Part shown: in pieces, positions 1 through 8,852 of the stretch
Numbering within the stretch: position 1 is the stretch's first letter
How the letters are laid out: every line of letters starts with the position of its first letter
Origin: an uncultured Lachnospiraceae bacterium
GTDB lineage: Bacteria; Bacillota; Clostridia; Lachnospirales; Lachnospiraceae
Assembly (NCBI GenBank): GCA_910577645.1
Contig: CAJTOL010000001.1
Coordinates: 263,738 to 327,737, forward strand
Direction of reading: 5' to 3'
Length of the DNA stretch: 64,000 bases
Notes under the pieces: generated by a model
What the model saw: only the letters and a program-made list of their open reading frames with translations
Database searches by the model: none
What the model was told of the DNA's origin: nothing
Translations under genes and position numbers: made by a program

Positions 1-3000
1 TCCTGTGTGTTCTGTGCCTGATGGTGTTCGGTTTCATTTCCCTGTTTTCCTCCACCATGGAGCTGACTCCGGAAATGAACATGCCTATGATGGTAATCAG
101 TACTGTCTATGTGGGAGCAAGTCCGGAAGATGTGGATGAGCTTTTGACTAAGCCTGTAGAAAATGAGGTGGGACAGCTAAGTGGTGTGGATTCCATTACC
201 TCTGTTTCCAGTGAAAATTCTTCCATGGTGCTGTTGCAGTACGACTACGGCACGGATATGGATAAGGCGTATTCGGATTTGAAAAAGAAGATTGATGCTT
301 TAGAGAGTTCCCTGCCGGAGGACGCTATGGACCCGGTTATTATGGAATTTGACATTAACAGCAGCCCGTCTATGATGATGACGGTCAACAATTCCGGTGT
401 CAATAATCTCTACAATTATGTTGAGGACACCATTGTGCCGGAACTGGAGAAGATTTCCAGTATTGCCAGCGTGGAGCTGTCGGGAGGCCAGGAAGAATAT
501 GTGCGGATCCAGCTGATTCCGGAAAAACTGGCGCAATACCATCTTTCTATTAACTCTGTGGCAACTGCAGTCTCCAGCGCCAGCTTTTCTATTCCGGCAG
601 GCTCTACAGAAGTGGGAAGTCAGAAGTTAACCGTGTCTGCCGGCGTTGCCTATGATACGGTAGACAGCCTGAAGGAGATTCCTATTACCATTCCCAGCGG
701 GGACATTGTCTATTTGGATGATATCGCTATTGTAGGCAGCACTGTAAAGGAGACTTCCAGCATTGGGCGCTATAATGGAGAGGACACGGTTTCTGTCAGC
801 ATCCAGAAGCAGCAGAAAAGCAGTGCCCAGGAGGTATCAAGGGAAGTTTCCAAGCTTATGAATAAGCTGAAAGCGTCTGACGAAAATCTGGATATGATAG
901 TGGTTTATGATGCCAGTGATCAGATAGAAGGAGCATTGACTTCCGTATTCCAGACCATGATTTTGGCAGTAGTGGTTTCCATGCTTATTATTTTTGTGTT
1001 TTTTGGAGATATGAAAGCGTCTCTTATCGTTGGAACCTCTATACCGATCTCCATTATGGCGGCCCTGGTTCTTATGTATTTAATGGGATTTTCCTTAAAT
1101 ATTATTACCATGAGCGCCTTGGTGCTGGGGGTAGGCATGATGGTAGACAATTCCATCGTAGTTTTGGAGAGTTGCTTCCGCTCTACCAAAGGCCATGGAT
1201 TTTTAGAATACCGCACCGCGGCCCTGGAAGGAAGCGGCGTTGTACTCCAGTCTATTATCGGCTCCACTGCCACCACCTGCGTAGTGTTCCTTCCCCTGGC
1301 ATTTTTAGCGGGAATGAGCGGTCAGATGTTTAAACCTTTGGGATTTACTATTATTTTCTGTATGGTAGCGTCTCTGATTTCCGCTATGACCATTGTCCCG
1401 TTGTGTTATGCGTTTTATCGTCCAAAAGAAAGAGAAAAAGCGCCTGCGTCTGCGGCAGTCCGGGTAATGCAGTCCGGTTACCGGAATATTATGGAGTCCA
1501 TTCTTCCTAAGAAAAAGACGGTTATGTTTATAACGGTTGGCCTTTTAATCCTTTCCTTTGTTATGGCTACCCAGCTCCGCTCCGAAATGATCCCGGCCAG
1601 CGATGAGGGAACCATTAATGTGTCAGTGGAAATGAGGCCGGGGGTTAACATAGAGAAAGCAGAGACAATCCTGACAGAGATTGAGAGCCTGATTACCGCA
1701 GATGAGGATCTGGATTCCTATATGCTGACCTACGGCGGATCCGGTATGATGGGCGCGGGCATGGGAGGAGGCGGAAGTATTACTGCCTACTTAAAAGACG
1801 ACAGAAAACGGGAAACCAGTGAAGTCACAAGGGAATGGAAATCGTTATTAAGTACAGTAGATGACTGCAACATCACAGTAACCGAGAGCAATACCATGTC
1901 CAGCTTTACCGTGAGCGATACCTATCAGGTGATCCTCCAGAGCACCGAATATGATGAGCTGAAAAAAGTTTCCGATCAGATTGCAGAAGATTTAAAAGCC
2001 AGGCCAGAGATTGCCAAAGTTCACTCAAGCCTGGAAAATGCCGCGCCGGTTGTGAAGCTTCATATTAATTCCGTAAAGGCGGGAACAGAAGGGCTAACCC
2101 CGGCTATGATTGCCGGGACGGTCAACCAGATGCTCAGCGGCGTGGATGCCACCACTCTGGAAGTAAACGGCAATGAGGTGGATGTGCGGGTGGAATATCC
2201 GGCAGATGATTATAAAACCATTGATCAGCTGGAGGGAATTATGCTGACCACTCCCACCGGCAGTTCTGTGGCATTAACGGATGTGGCGGATATAGCTTTT
2301 GAAGACAGCCCGTCCAGCATTACCAGAAGCAACAAGCAGTACCAGGTAACCATTTCCGCAGAATATGCCAAAATGGATGACAAGGGAAGACAGGCAGCCA
2401 GGATTGACAACCAGCTTTTTGAAACGGTGGTAAAGCCAAATATGACCCAGGGGATCTCCGTTGCCACCAATGACCTGATTGAGATGATGAACGAAGAGTT
2501 CGGGGCATTGGGACAGGCGATTTTACTGGCCGCCTTTCTGGTATTTGTAGTAATGGCCGCCCAGTTTGAGTCTCCTAAGTTTTCCTTTATGGTTATGACC
2601 ACCATTCCTTTCAGCTTGATTGGTTCCTTTGGGCTTTTGTGGTTTATCGATGTTTCTATCAGCATGCCGTCTTTGTTGGGCTTCCTTATGCTGGTGGGTA
2701 CAGTAGTAAACAACGGTATTCTTTATGTAGATACGGTAAACCAATACAGGAGTACTATGGATATGAAAACTGCCCTTATCGAAGCAGGCGCTACCCGTCT
2801 GCGTCCCATCCTGATGACTACCCTCACTACTATTGTGGCAATGATCCCTATGGCGCTGGCCTTTGGCGACAGCGGCGAGATGATGCAGGGGTTAGGATTG
2901 GTAGATGTGGGCGGCCTGGTAGCATCTACCATTTTATCCCTATTGATGCTTCCGGTTTATTATAGTATTATGAACCGTAAGAAAAAGAGGGAACCCAACT

Positions 3001-3008
3001 ATGATTGA
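1..3008 (+). CDS. RND-family efflux permease (HAE1/AcrB-like), 5' end cut by the window
   Basis: The open frame runs off the window start (codons before the ATG at 21 are open), so only the first dozen or so residues are missing. The protein shows the duplicated RND plan: a short N-terminal membrane segment, a large extracytoplasmic loop, a block of membrane segments near residues 310-470, a second loop, and a C-terminal membrane block. 'AAQFES' before the last membrane block is typical of the family. It should be a proton-driven exporter of hydrophobic compounds. The usual Asp-Asp pair in TM4 reads VDNSIVV (codons 1146-1151), and the usual TM10 Lys position reads VVNNGIL near 2709, so the canonical proton relay is altered; my recollection is that this variant is common in some Gram-positive and Bacteroidetes homologues. 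Two TolC-like genes follow within 40 bases. No membrane fusion protein is visible; it probably lies upstream. Confidence 0.9.
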   Translation, partial: LCVLCLMVFGFISLFSSTMELTPEMNMPMMVISTVYVGASPEDVDELLTKPVENEVGQLSGVDSITSVSSENSSMVLLQYDYGTDMDKAYSDLKKKIDALESSLPEDAMDPVIMEFDINSSPSMMMTVNNSGVNNLYNYVEDTIVPELEKISSIASVELSGGQEEYVRIQLIPEKLAQYHLSINSVATAVSSASFSIPAGSTEVGSQKLTVSAGVAYDTVDSLKEIPITIPSGDIVYLDDIAIVGSTVKETSSIGRYNGEDTVSVSIQKQQKSSAQEVSREVSKLMNKLKASDENLDMIVVYDASDQIEGALTSVFQTMILAVVVSMLIIFVFFGDMKASLIVGTSIPISIMAALVLMYLMGFSLNIITMSALVLGVGMMVDNSIVVLESCFRSTKGHGFLEYRTAALEGSGVVLQSIIGSTATTCVVFLPLAFLAGMSGQMFKPLGFTIIFCMVASLISAMTIVPLCYAFYRPKEREKAPASAAVRVMQSGYRNIMESILPKKKTVMFITVGLLILSFVMATQLRSEMIPASDEGTINVSVEMRPGVNIEKAETILTEIESLITADEDLDSYMLTYGGSGMMGAGMGGGGSITAYLKDDRKRETSEVTREWKSLLSTVDDCNITVTESNTMSSFTVSDTYQVILQSTEYDELKKVSDQIAEDLKARPEIAKVHSSLENAAPVVKLHINSVKAGTEGLTPAMIAGTVNQMLSGVDATTLEVNGNEVDVRVEYPADDYKTIDQLEGIMLTTPTGSSVALTDVADIAFEDSPSSITRSNKQYQVTISAEYAKMDDKGRQAARIDNQLFETVVKPNMTQGISVATNDLIEMMNEEFGALGQAILLAAFLVFVVMAAQFESPKFSFMVMTTIPFSLIGSFGLLWFIDVSISMPSLLGFLMLVGTVVNNGILYVDTVNQYRSTMDMKTALIEAGATRLRPILMTTLTTIVAMIPMALAFGDSGEMMQGLGLVDVGGLVASTILSLLMLPVYYSIMNRKKKREPNYD

Positions 3009-3042
3009 CGCATGCCCGGTCAGGGGCATGGAGGAGGAGCAT

Positions 3043-4206
3043 ATGAAACGTTTACATAGCATGGCGGCTTTAAGCCTGGCAGCGGCTTTGGCCGCGTCGG
3101 TAACCGGGCAGGCCCTGGCTGGCAGCCCAGAGTTTGCCTACACACCGGAAAAATGGTCTACTCTCAGGGATAATAAGCTGGAATATGGGGAGATTGCGGA
3201 TCTGGTTCATGAATATAACCCCACGGTGCTCAACAATCAGGCTTCCTACGAGCAAAACCGGGAGGGAGATTTAGGGCGCAGCGACGGCGATATTGCGGCC
3301 AGCTATCGCAACAGCGCTCAGCAGATTTATCAGCAGATTGAGATGATGGATCCGGACAGTCCTACGTATGACACTACGGTCCTTACTCTGGAGCAGCAGG
3401 CCAAGGCCCTGGAGGCCAGCGCCACGTCGGCAGAGGTCGGAAACTTTGGTATGCAGACTCAGAATAAGCAGGCAGAGGCCACAATTGTGGCCTCCACCAA
3501 GACTCTGATGATCACCTACCACCAGCTTTTGCTGAATCTGGATTTATCTAAAAAGAACCTGGAGCTGCTGAAAAGCCAGTATGAGGCAGTACAACGCAAA
3601 GCAGCTGTGGGGATGGCAACACAGATGGAGGTGCTGAACGCAAAAAGCGCTATAGAAAATGGCGAGATGAACATTTTAACGACAGAAAAGCAGATCCGCA
3701 CCACCAAACAGAGCATGTGTTTAGCAACCGGGTGGGCCTATAACGCTAATCCAGAGATTGGAGAGCTTCCTTCTGTAAGTATAGAAGACATTCTGGCAAT
3801 CGATTTGGAGGCAGATAAAGAAACAGCAGTAAAAAACAATTTTACTTTGTCTGTAAACCGCCACCGCCTCAGCAGCACCAGAGTCCCGGAATCTAAGGAA
3901 ACCCTGGAAGAAACCATTGCAAATAATGAATCTCAGATTCGTTCTTCTGTAACCAGCAGCTACCAGGCCCTTCTCCAGGCCCAGGCAGATTATGAACAGG
4001 CCCAGACAGAGCTTGCGCTGGCCCAGAAACAGGCAGATACGGCAGCCCTCAATTTGTCTATCGGCAATCTGAGCCAATTGGAATATCAGCAGCAGGCATA
4101 TGCTCTGGAAGGTGCCAGGATCTCCGCCCGGCTTAAAGAGATGGCTGTGCTTCAGGCTTATGAGACCTACAAGAGCGGCGTGGCAGGACTGGCTTCTGCA
4201 GGATAA
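3043..4206 (+). CDS. TolC-like outer-membrane-efflux-type protein, copy 1
   Basis: A 387-residue secreted protein. I chose the ATG at 3043 because GAGGAGGA lies just upstream (3031-3038) and a clear signal peptide follows (basic start, hydrophobic stretch, cleavage near 'ALAGS'). An earlier in-frame ATG at 3001 overlaps the RND gene and would put 14 polar residues before the signal. The mature part is mostly long alpha-helix rich in Gln/Ala/Leu, with the repeated antiparallel helix pattern of the OEP/TolC family ('GMATQMEVLNAKSAIENGE' resembles the conserved helix region after the tip). It lies directly behind an RND permease gene, so it is presumably a third component of that exporter. This is odd for a monoderm: it may span or cross the thick wall rather than an outer membrane. 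Family call from pattern recognition only. Confidence 0.75.
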   Translation: MKRLHSMAALSLAAALAASVTGQALAGSPEFAYTPEKWSTLRDNKLEYGEIADLVHEYNPTVLNNQASYEQNREGDLGRSDGDIAASYRNSAQQIYQQIEMMDPDSPTYDTTVLTLEQQAKALEASATSAEVGNFGMQTQNKQAEATIVASTKTLMITYHQLLLNLDLSKKNLELLKSQYEAVQRKAAVGMATQMEVLNAKSAIENGEMNILTTEKQIRTTKQSMCLATGWAYNANPEIGELPSVSIEDILAIDLEADKETAVKNNFTLSVNRHRLSSTRVPESKETLEETIANNESQIRSSVTSSYQALLQAQADYEQAQTELALAQKQADTAALNLSIGNLSQLEYQQQAYALEGARISARLKEMAVLQAYETYKSGVAGLASAG

Positions 4207-4217
4207 GGGGGCAGACT

Positions 4218-5414
4218 ATGAAATCAATGAGATTTACCTTCCGCTTTGCGGGGGCAACCCTGGCAGCGGCCGCCGGTTTAAGCCTGTGGGCTCCGGTTAA
4301 GCCTTTTTATCTTTTGCAGTCAAAAGCAGCAGTACAGCAGCCGGAAGGATATGACGATGAAAAATGGGCGCGCCTTTTGGACGATACTTTAGAATATGAA
4401 GAGATTCCGGATTTAATAGAATATTTTAACCCTTCCTATCGGGCGGCAGCCGATACAGTGGAGAGCAACCTGAAGGATTCTTATGAATTGGTTGAAAAGA
4501 TGAGGGAGGACGGAAAAGAATACCGCCAGCAGGCCAAAGGCCTGGAGGCAGAAGGGGATCAGATCTATTCTGCCCAGTATAAGGCTATGGGAAGAAGCCT
4601 GTCCTCCGCCGCCAGCACCATGGAAAAGGCGCTGGATAAGCAGGCCAGGAGACTGGATCAGAATACCCTGGCTCCGATACGCTACCAGCTAAGCTCTGCA
4701 GTCCAGTCCCTGTTTATCGGCTGCAAGCAGATGGAGGTTAACAGAGAGATGTTGGAGAAGGTGGTAGCGCTTTACACAGATATGCTGTCCATGTCCAATA
4801 CCCAAAGCGGAATCGGTATGGCAACTTCCACGGATCTTCTTTCAGCCCAGGTAAGCTTAACCTCCGCCAAGAACCAGCTTTCTACTTTGAATAACAGTAT
4901 GGACTCCCTGCGCCGGACCCTGATCATGCTTACAGGGTGGGATTACACCGACAACCCCACCCTGGGGGAGGTGCCCCAACCGGATATGAGCCAGATAGAT
5001 ACCATTGACCGGGAAGCAGATAAGGTACAGGCGATTGCCTATAATCAGGAAATCATCAGCCTGAAAAACACCAAAAAAGAAAACCGTACCATAAAAGATA
5101 TTCATTCCAAAGAGCGCAGCGTTACAGAGGCAGAAGAACAGCTTCGCAGCAATATGGACACGCTGTACTATAATCTGCTGGAAAAGCGGGCCGCGCTTCA
5201 GTCTGCTGAGACTGCCTTTTCCCAGGCAGAGCTGACCTGGCAGGGCAATCAGCGCAGATATCAGCTGGGAATGTTGGGAAGAATTGAATATCTGAGTACG
5301 GAAATCCAGTATGTCCAGGCGAAAGCCGCCAGAGACACTGCCCGGATGAATATGCTCCAGGCCCTTAATGAGTATAACTGGGCGCTTAAGGGCGTAGTAC
5401 CGGCAGAGATTTAG
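4218..5414 (+). CDS. TolC-like outer-membrane-efflux-type protein, copy 2
   Basis: A 398-residue paralogue of the preceding gene, 11 bases downstream with GGGGG spacing, so almost certainly the same operon. Both proteins share an opening after the signal peptide (W-S/A-x-L-x-D-x-x-LEY-x-EI-x-DL followed by an Asn-Pro) and the helix 'GMATSTDLLSAQVSLTSAK', which matches 'GMATQMEVLNAK' of copy 1. The N-terminus is a signal peptide or membrane anchor (about residues 8-34). Two different TolC-like subunits might form a mixed trimer. The stop codon overlaps the end of convergent spoIIR by four bases, which closes the operon. Confidence 0.72.
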   Translation: MKSMRFTFRFAGATLAAAAGLSLWAPVKPFYLLQSKAAVQQPEGYDDEKWARLLDDTLEYEEIPDLIEYFNPSYRAAADTVESNLKDSYELVEKMREDGKEYRQQAKGLEAEGDQIYSAQYKAMGRSLSSAASTMEKALDKQARRLDQNTLAPIRYQLSSAVQSLFIGCKQMEVNREMLEKVVALYTDMLSMSNTQSGIGMATSTDLLSAQVSLTSAKNQLSTLNNSMDSLRRTLIMLTGWDYTDNPTLGEVPQPDMSQIDTIDREADKVQAIAYNQEIISLKNTKKENRTIKDIHSKERSVTEAEEQLRSNMDTLYYNLLEKRAALQSAETAFSQAELTWQGNQRRYQLGMLGRIEYLSTEIQYVQAKAARDTARMNMLQALNEYNWALKGVVPAEI

Positions 5415-6031
5415 AATGTGCTGTTCCACCATTCTGACAGCCGGAAGGATATTTGAATGTCAGGATGGGAGGCGAAGAGAGAAGAATAGTCTTCTTCCGC
5501 CAGCATACCGGCAAGCTGAGCCTTAGAGGAATCCGGCACAACAGCGGCAGTATCGCTTACAAAACACAGAGACGGATAGAGGACGCACCACCAGTTGCGT
5601 CCTTTTCCTGTTCCCAGGATCACCCGGACAGCGTCGTAATCCCCGGCAGGAAACAGCATGTCGCCATAGGATTTGGTGGGAAAATGACTGACTCCTACTT
5701 CTATGGAGGACTCATAGTCAAAGCCCCGACTATGGATAAAGTCATCTGCTGCTTTTTCCAGTTCAGACTTATGTAAATTAATATAGGAAGTGAGAGCTTC
5801 TTTGGAAGACGCCTGGCCGTCTGTACCTTTTTCAATTTCTTTTAACAAAAGTGAGCGGACCTGCAGCTTTAATTCCTGATCCTCCCGGCGGTTGCTGTCT
5901 CCAATAACGTGAAAGCGCAGTACATTTTCTCTGATCCTGCCTGCCAGAGCCTGATCCCTGCCGCTTAACTGTACCAGCCACAGCGTCAGCGCTGCCAGAA
6001 AAAAAACGGCTCCGATTTTCATATTTTTCAT
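5411..6031 (-). CDS. spoIIR: Stage II sporulation protein R
   Basis: A 206-residue protein with an N-terminal hydrophobic signal/anchor (about residues 7-22). The conserved SpoIIR core is present: 'RFHVIGDSNRREDQELKLQV' near residue 40, 'FPTKSYGDMLFPAGDY' near 120, and 'GKGRNWWCVLYPSLCFV' near 145. SpoIIR is made in the forespore under SigF and is secreted to trigger SpoIIGA-dependent processing of pro-SigE in the mother cell. The start is supported by CAGGAGG 11-12 bases upstream. The gene is single, convergent with the TolC-like operon and divergent from ddl. It is good evidence that the organism can sporulate. I could not identify a clear SigF promoter in the 128-base divergent region. Confidence 0.95.
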   Translation of the reverse strand: MKNMKIGAVFFLAALTLWLVQLSGRDQALAGRIRENVLRFHVIGDSNRREDQELKLQVRSLLLKEIEKGTDGQASSKEALTSYINLHKSELEKAADDFIHSRGFDYESSIEVGVSHFPTKSYGDMLFPAGDYDAVRVILGTGKGRNWWCVLYPSLCFVSDTAAVVPDSSKAQLAGMLAEEDYSSLFASHPDIQISFRLSEWWNSTF

Positions 6032-6064
6032 AGGGTAATTTCCTCCTGTCTATTAAGATTTGTA

Positions 6065-6092
6065 TTGTAATTGTTGACACCTGTGGTATAAT
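6065..6092 (+). promoter_or_regulatory. Putative promoter of ddl
   Basis: TTGTAA (6065-6070), a 16-bp spacer and TATAAT (6087-6092), with a TGG extension in front of the -10. A tempting TTGACA at 6074-6079 lies only 7 bp from the -10 and cannot be its -35. Confidence 0.5.
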
Positions 6093-6159
6093 TTAGACAC
6101 GTGTGAAATAAAAATAATCACCGGGTCTTGCCGGGAATTCAGATAGGAGATACATAATT

Positions 6160-7224
6160 ATGAAAAAGAAGACAATAGCGGTGCTGTTTGGCGGCCAATC
6201 CTCTGAGCACGTGGTATCCTGTATGTCCGCCGCCAATATAGTAGCCCAGATTGATAGAAACAAATACGAACTTTTGCTTATCGGGATTACGGAGGAAGGC
6301 CGGTGGCTGAAGGCAGATTCTCCGGAAGACATCCAAAACGGAAGTTGGAAGGAAAGCCGGATTGAAGCTGCTATTCTTCCGGACGCCACCAAAAAATCTG
6401 TATTAATAAAGGACGGCGATTCCTGGCAGGAAATCTCCGTAGACGTTGCGTTTCCGGTACTTCACGGACTCTACGGTGAGGACGGTACGATCCAGGGGCT
6501 TCTGGAGCTGGCCCAGATTCCCTATGTGGGATGCGGGGTACTGGCATCTGCAGTATCCATGGATAAGCTTTATACGAAAATTATTGTAGACGCGCTGGGA
6601 ATCCGCCAGGCGGCCTATGAGCCGGTTTTCCGGGGGCAGCTTTCGGAGATGGACCAGGTGGTAGAGCGGGTGGAAAGCCGGTTCTCTTATCCGGTCTTTA
6701 TTAAGCCCAGCAATGCCGGATCCTCCAAAGGCGTTACCAAAGCGGAAAACAGAGAGGCGCTGATAGCCGGACTGGAGGAAGCGGCCCGCCATGACAGAAA
6801 GATTCTGGTAGAAGAAGCCATAGTTGGCCGGGAAGTAGAGTGCGCGGTCTTTGGAGGCGGAGCGGAACCGGTGGCCGCCTCAGGCGTAGGGGAGATTTTG
6901 GCTGCCGCTGATTTTTATGATTTTGATTCAAAATATTACAATGCAGAGTCCAAAACGGTTACAGATCCGGAACTTCCTGGCAATGCTTCTGAAATTATCA
7001 GTAAAAATGCCGCCGCTATCTTTAAAGCCGTGGACGGCTATGGATTGGCCCGGGTAGACTTTTTTGTAAAGCAGGACGGGGAAGTGGTATTTAATGAGAT
7101 TAACACCATGCCCGGATTTACCGCTATCAGTATGTATCCCATTCTGTGGGAGGCAAGAGGCATTGACAAAAAGACATTGGTAAACCGCCTGATTGACCAC
7201 GGATTATCCCGTGGGAAGCAGTGA
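6160..7224 (+). CDS. ddl: D-alanine--D-alanine ligase
   Basis: A 354-residue ATP-grasp enzyme that joins two D-alanines for peptidoglycan precursor synthesis in the cytoplasm. Visible signatures are 'VLFGGQSSEH' at the start, 'FPVLHGLYGEDGTIQG' near residue 95, the ATP-binding 'FIKPSNAGSSKGV' near 185, and the metal and product-binding 'FNEINTMPGFT' near 310. The omega-loop region reads 'FYDFDSKYYN' and keeps the Tyr seen in D-Ala-D-Ala ligases, so a VanA-type D-Ala-D-Lac enzyme is unlikely. AGGAGA lies 9 bases before the ATG. The next gene, murI, makes D-glutamate, so two D-amino-acid steps of wall synthesis sit together. Confidence 0.95.
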   Translation: MKKKTIAVLFGGQSSEHVVSCMSAANIVAQIDRNKYELLLIGITEEGRWLKADSPEDIQNGSWKESRIEAAILPDATKKSVLIKDGDSWQEISVDVAFPVLHGLYGEDGTIQGLLELAQIPYVGCGVLASAVSMDKLYTKIIVDALGIRQAAYEPVFRGQLSEMDQVVERVESRFSYPVFIKPSNAGSSKGVTKAENREALIAGLEEAARHDRKILVEEAIVGREVECAVFGGGAEPVAASGVGEILAAADFYDFDSKYYNAESKTVTDPELPGNASEIISKNAAAIFKAVDGYGLARVDFFVKQDGEVVFNEINTMPGFTAISMYPILWEARGIDKKTLVNRLIDHGLSRGKQ

Positions 7225-7244
7225 ATATCAGGAGGGAAGCCAAA

Positions 7245-8081
7245 ATGACAGAAAAAAATGAGTCAATCCGAAACGCTCCTATCGGCGTATTTGACTCCGG
7301 CGTAGGGGGATTAACAGTAGCGCGTGAAATTATCCGCCAGATGCCGGACGAAGGGATTATTTACTTTGGCGATACTGCCCGGGTGCCCTACGGAAGTAAG
7401 TCTAAAGATACTATCATTCGCTATTCCAGGCAGATTATCCGTTTTTTAAAAACCAGACAGGTAAAGGCCATTGTAATTGCCTGCAACACAGCCAGCGCTT
7501 ACGCTTTAGAGGAAGTGAAGAAGGAACTGGATATTCCCATTTTGGGAGTGATCCGGGCGGGAGCCGTCAGTGCGGTAAAGGCTACTCAAAACGGAAAAAT
7601 AGGCATTATCGGGACAGAGGGAACCGTCCGCAGCGGGATTTACGAGACTGTAATCAAAGAGATGATGCCACAGGCCAGGGTAACCGGAAAAGCCTGTCCC
7701 TTGCTGGTGCCTCTGGTAGAGGAGGGGCTTCTCCATGATTCTGTTACAGATGAAATTGCTTCCCGGTATTTAAGTGAATTAAAAGCAAAATACGTGGACA
7801 CACTGGTTTTAGGCTGTACCCACTATCCCTTGCTGCGTTCAACTATAAAACGGCTTATGGGGGAAGCGGTGACCCTGATAAATCCGGCATATGAAACAGC
7901 CATTGAGTTGAAAAGCCTGTTAGAAAAAGAGGATTTAATCTGCTGCCCGGGTGTGTGCCGGACAGAAGAAAGGTACCAGTTTTATGTAAGTGATCTGGCA
8001 GATAAATTTACCAATTTTGCATCCTCTATTCTTCCCCAGCAGGTAAAAGAAACCAAAAAGATTGATATTGAAAATTACTAG
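7245..8081 (+). CDS. murI: Glutamate racemase
   Basis: A 278-residue enzyme that converts L- to D-glutamate for peptidoglycan. Both catalytic cysteines are present: 'ACNTASA' (Cys about 80) and 'LGCTHYPLL' (Cys about 191). The N-terminal 'GVFDSGVGGLTV' is the family signature. I start at the ATG at 7245, preceded by GGAGGGA at 7231-7237. A GTG at 7221 overlaps the end of ddl and would add eight residues with no good ribosome site. Co-transcription with ddl is likely because the gap is 20 bases and no terminator is visible. Confidence 0.95.
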   Translation: MTEKNESIRNAPIGVFDSGVGGLTVAREIIRQMPDEGIIYFGDTARVPYGSKSKDTIIRYSRQIIRFLKTRQVKAIVIACNTASAYALEEVKKELDIPILGVIRAGAVSAVKATQNGKIGIIGTEGTVRSGIYETVIKEMMPQARVTGKACPLLVPLVEEGLLHDSVTDEIASRYLSELKAKYVDTLVLGCTHYPLLRSTIKRLMGEAVTLINPAYETAIELKSLLEKEDLICCPGVCRTEERYQFYVSDLADKFTNFASSILPQQVKETKKIDIENY

Positions 8082-8125
8082 GAACGATTTTGAATTATTT
8101 CTTCATCAGGAAGGCAGGAAAAAAT

Positions 8126-8572
8126 ATGACAAAAGACGTACTCATCACAGTTAGCGGCCTTCAATCCATGGGCGGTGAGAGCGATAATATTCAAATTATT
8201 ACTCCCGGAAGCTATTACCACAAAAATGGCAAACATTATATTATATATGATGAGGTAATAGAGGGATTTGACGGTATGGTCAAAAATACCATTAAAGTAG
8301 GAGAAGATACCATGGATGTAATCAAACACGGGATCTCCAGCGTTCACATGGTATTTGAAAAGGATAAGAAACGCATTGCCTCCTACACCACTCCTATGGG
8401 GGAGATGATGATCGGCCTGAATACTACCGATATCCGGGTAGACCAGCAGGAACATGCCTTAAAAGTCCAGGTCAACTATTCCCTGGACATCAACTACCAG
8501 CATGTATCTGAGTGCAATATTGTAGTGGACGTCCAGTCTAAGGAACAGGCGGCAATTCATCTTACAAGCTGA
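8126..8572 (+). CDS. DUF1934-family calycin-like small protein
   Basis: A 148-residue protein that starts 'MTKDVLITVSGLQ' and matches the DUF1934 family in my memory. The predicted fold is a small beta-barrel with alternating strands such as 'HYIIYDEV' and 'VQVNYSLDINY'. No enzymatic motif is visible and no function is established. The start at 8126 follows a weak AGGCAGG; an upstream in-frame TTG at 8090 is less convincing. It lies 44 bases after murI and before a clear terminator at 8580, so it is probably the last gene of ddl-murI-DUF1934. A link to wall synthesis is inference from position only. Confidence 0.8.
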   Translation: MTKDVLITVSGLQSMGGESDNIQIITPGSYYHKNGKHYIIYDEVIEGFDGMVKNTIKVGEDTMDVIKHGISSVHMVFEKDKKRIASYTTPMGEMMIGLNTTDIRVDQQEHALKVQVNYSLDINYQHVSECNIVVDVQSKEQAAIHLTS

Positions 8573-8579
8573 GAGGGAA

Positions 8580-8617
8580 GGGAATCAGGCGGGTGAGAAG
8601 TCTGATTCCCGATTTTT
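8580..8617 (+). terminator. Intrinsic terminator after the ddl-murI operon
   Basis: GGGAATCAG (8580-8588) pairs with CTGATTCCC (8602-8610), followed by GATTTTTG. The following 230 bases up to 8853 hold no recognisable gene. Confidence 0.85.
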
Positions 8618-8852
8618 GTCAATAATGGACGAAAAAATAACTGAATAAACACTGAATAAAATATTGCTGATGAAGGATAGAAGATACGGCAATTGGATTT
8701 GGCTTTGGAAAAGAGAACAAAATTTGTGGGAAACCCGCCGGGAGGTATTCAGAAGACAAACCGGACAAATGCAAAACCGGGGAATGTGAAGAGGCGTGTC
8801 TGTTTTTTGAGGATATCTATTACGGAAGAGTGCAACGAAAAGGAGGAAGCGT

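Noticed and set aside
6074..6092. TTGACA with TATAAT upstream of ddl
   Set aside because: The spacer is only 7 bp; TTGTAA at 6065 is the better -35.
6160..7224. Vancomycin-resistance-type D-Ala-D-Lac ligase
   Set aside because: The omega loop keeps the Tyr-containing pattern of D-Ala-D-Ala ligases and no vanH or vanX is adjacent.
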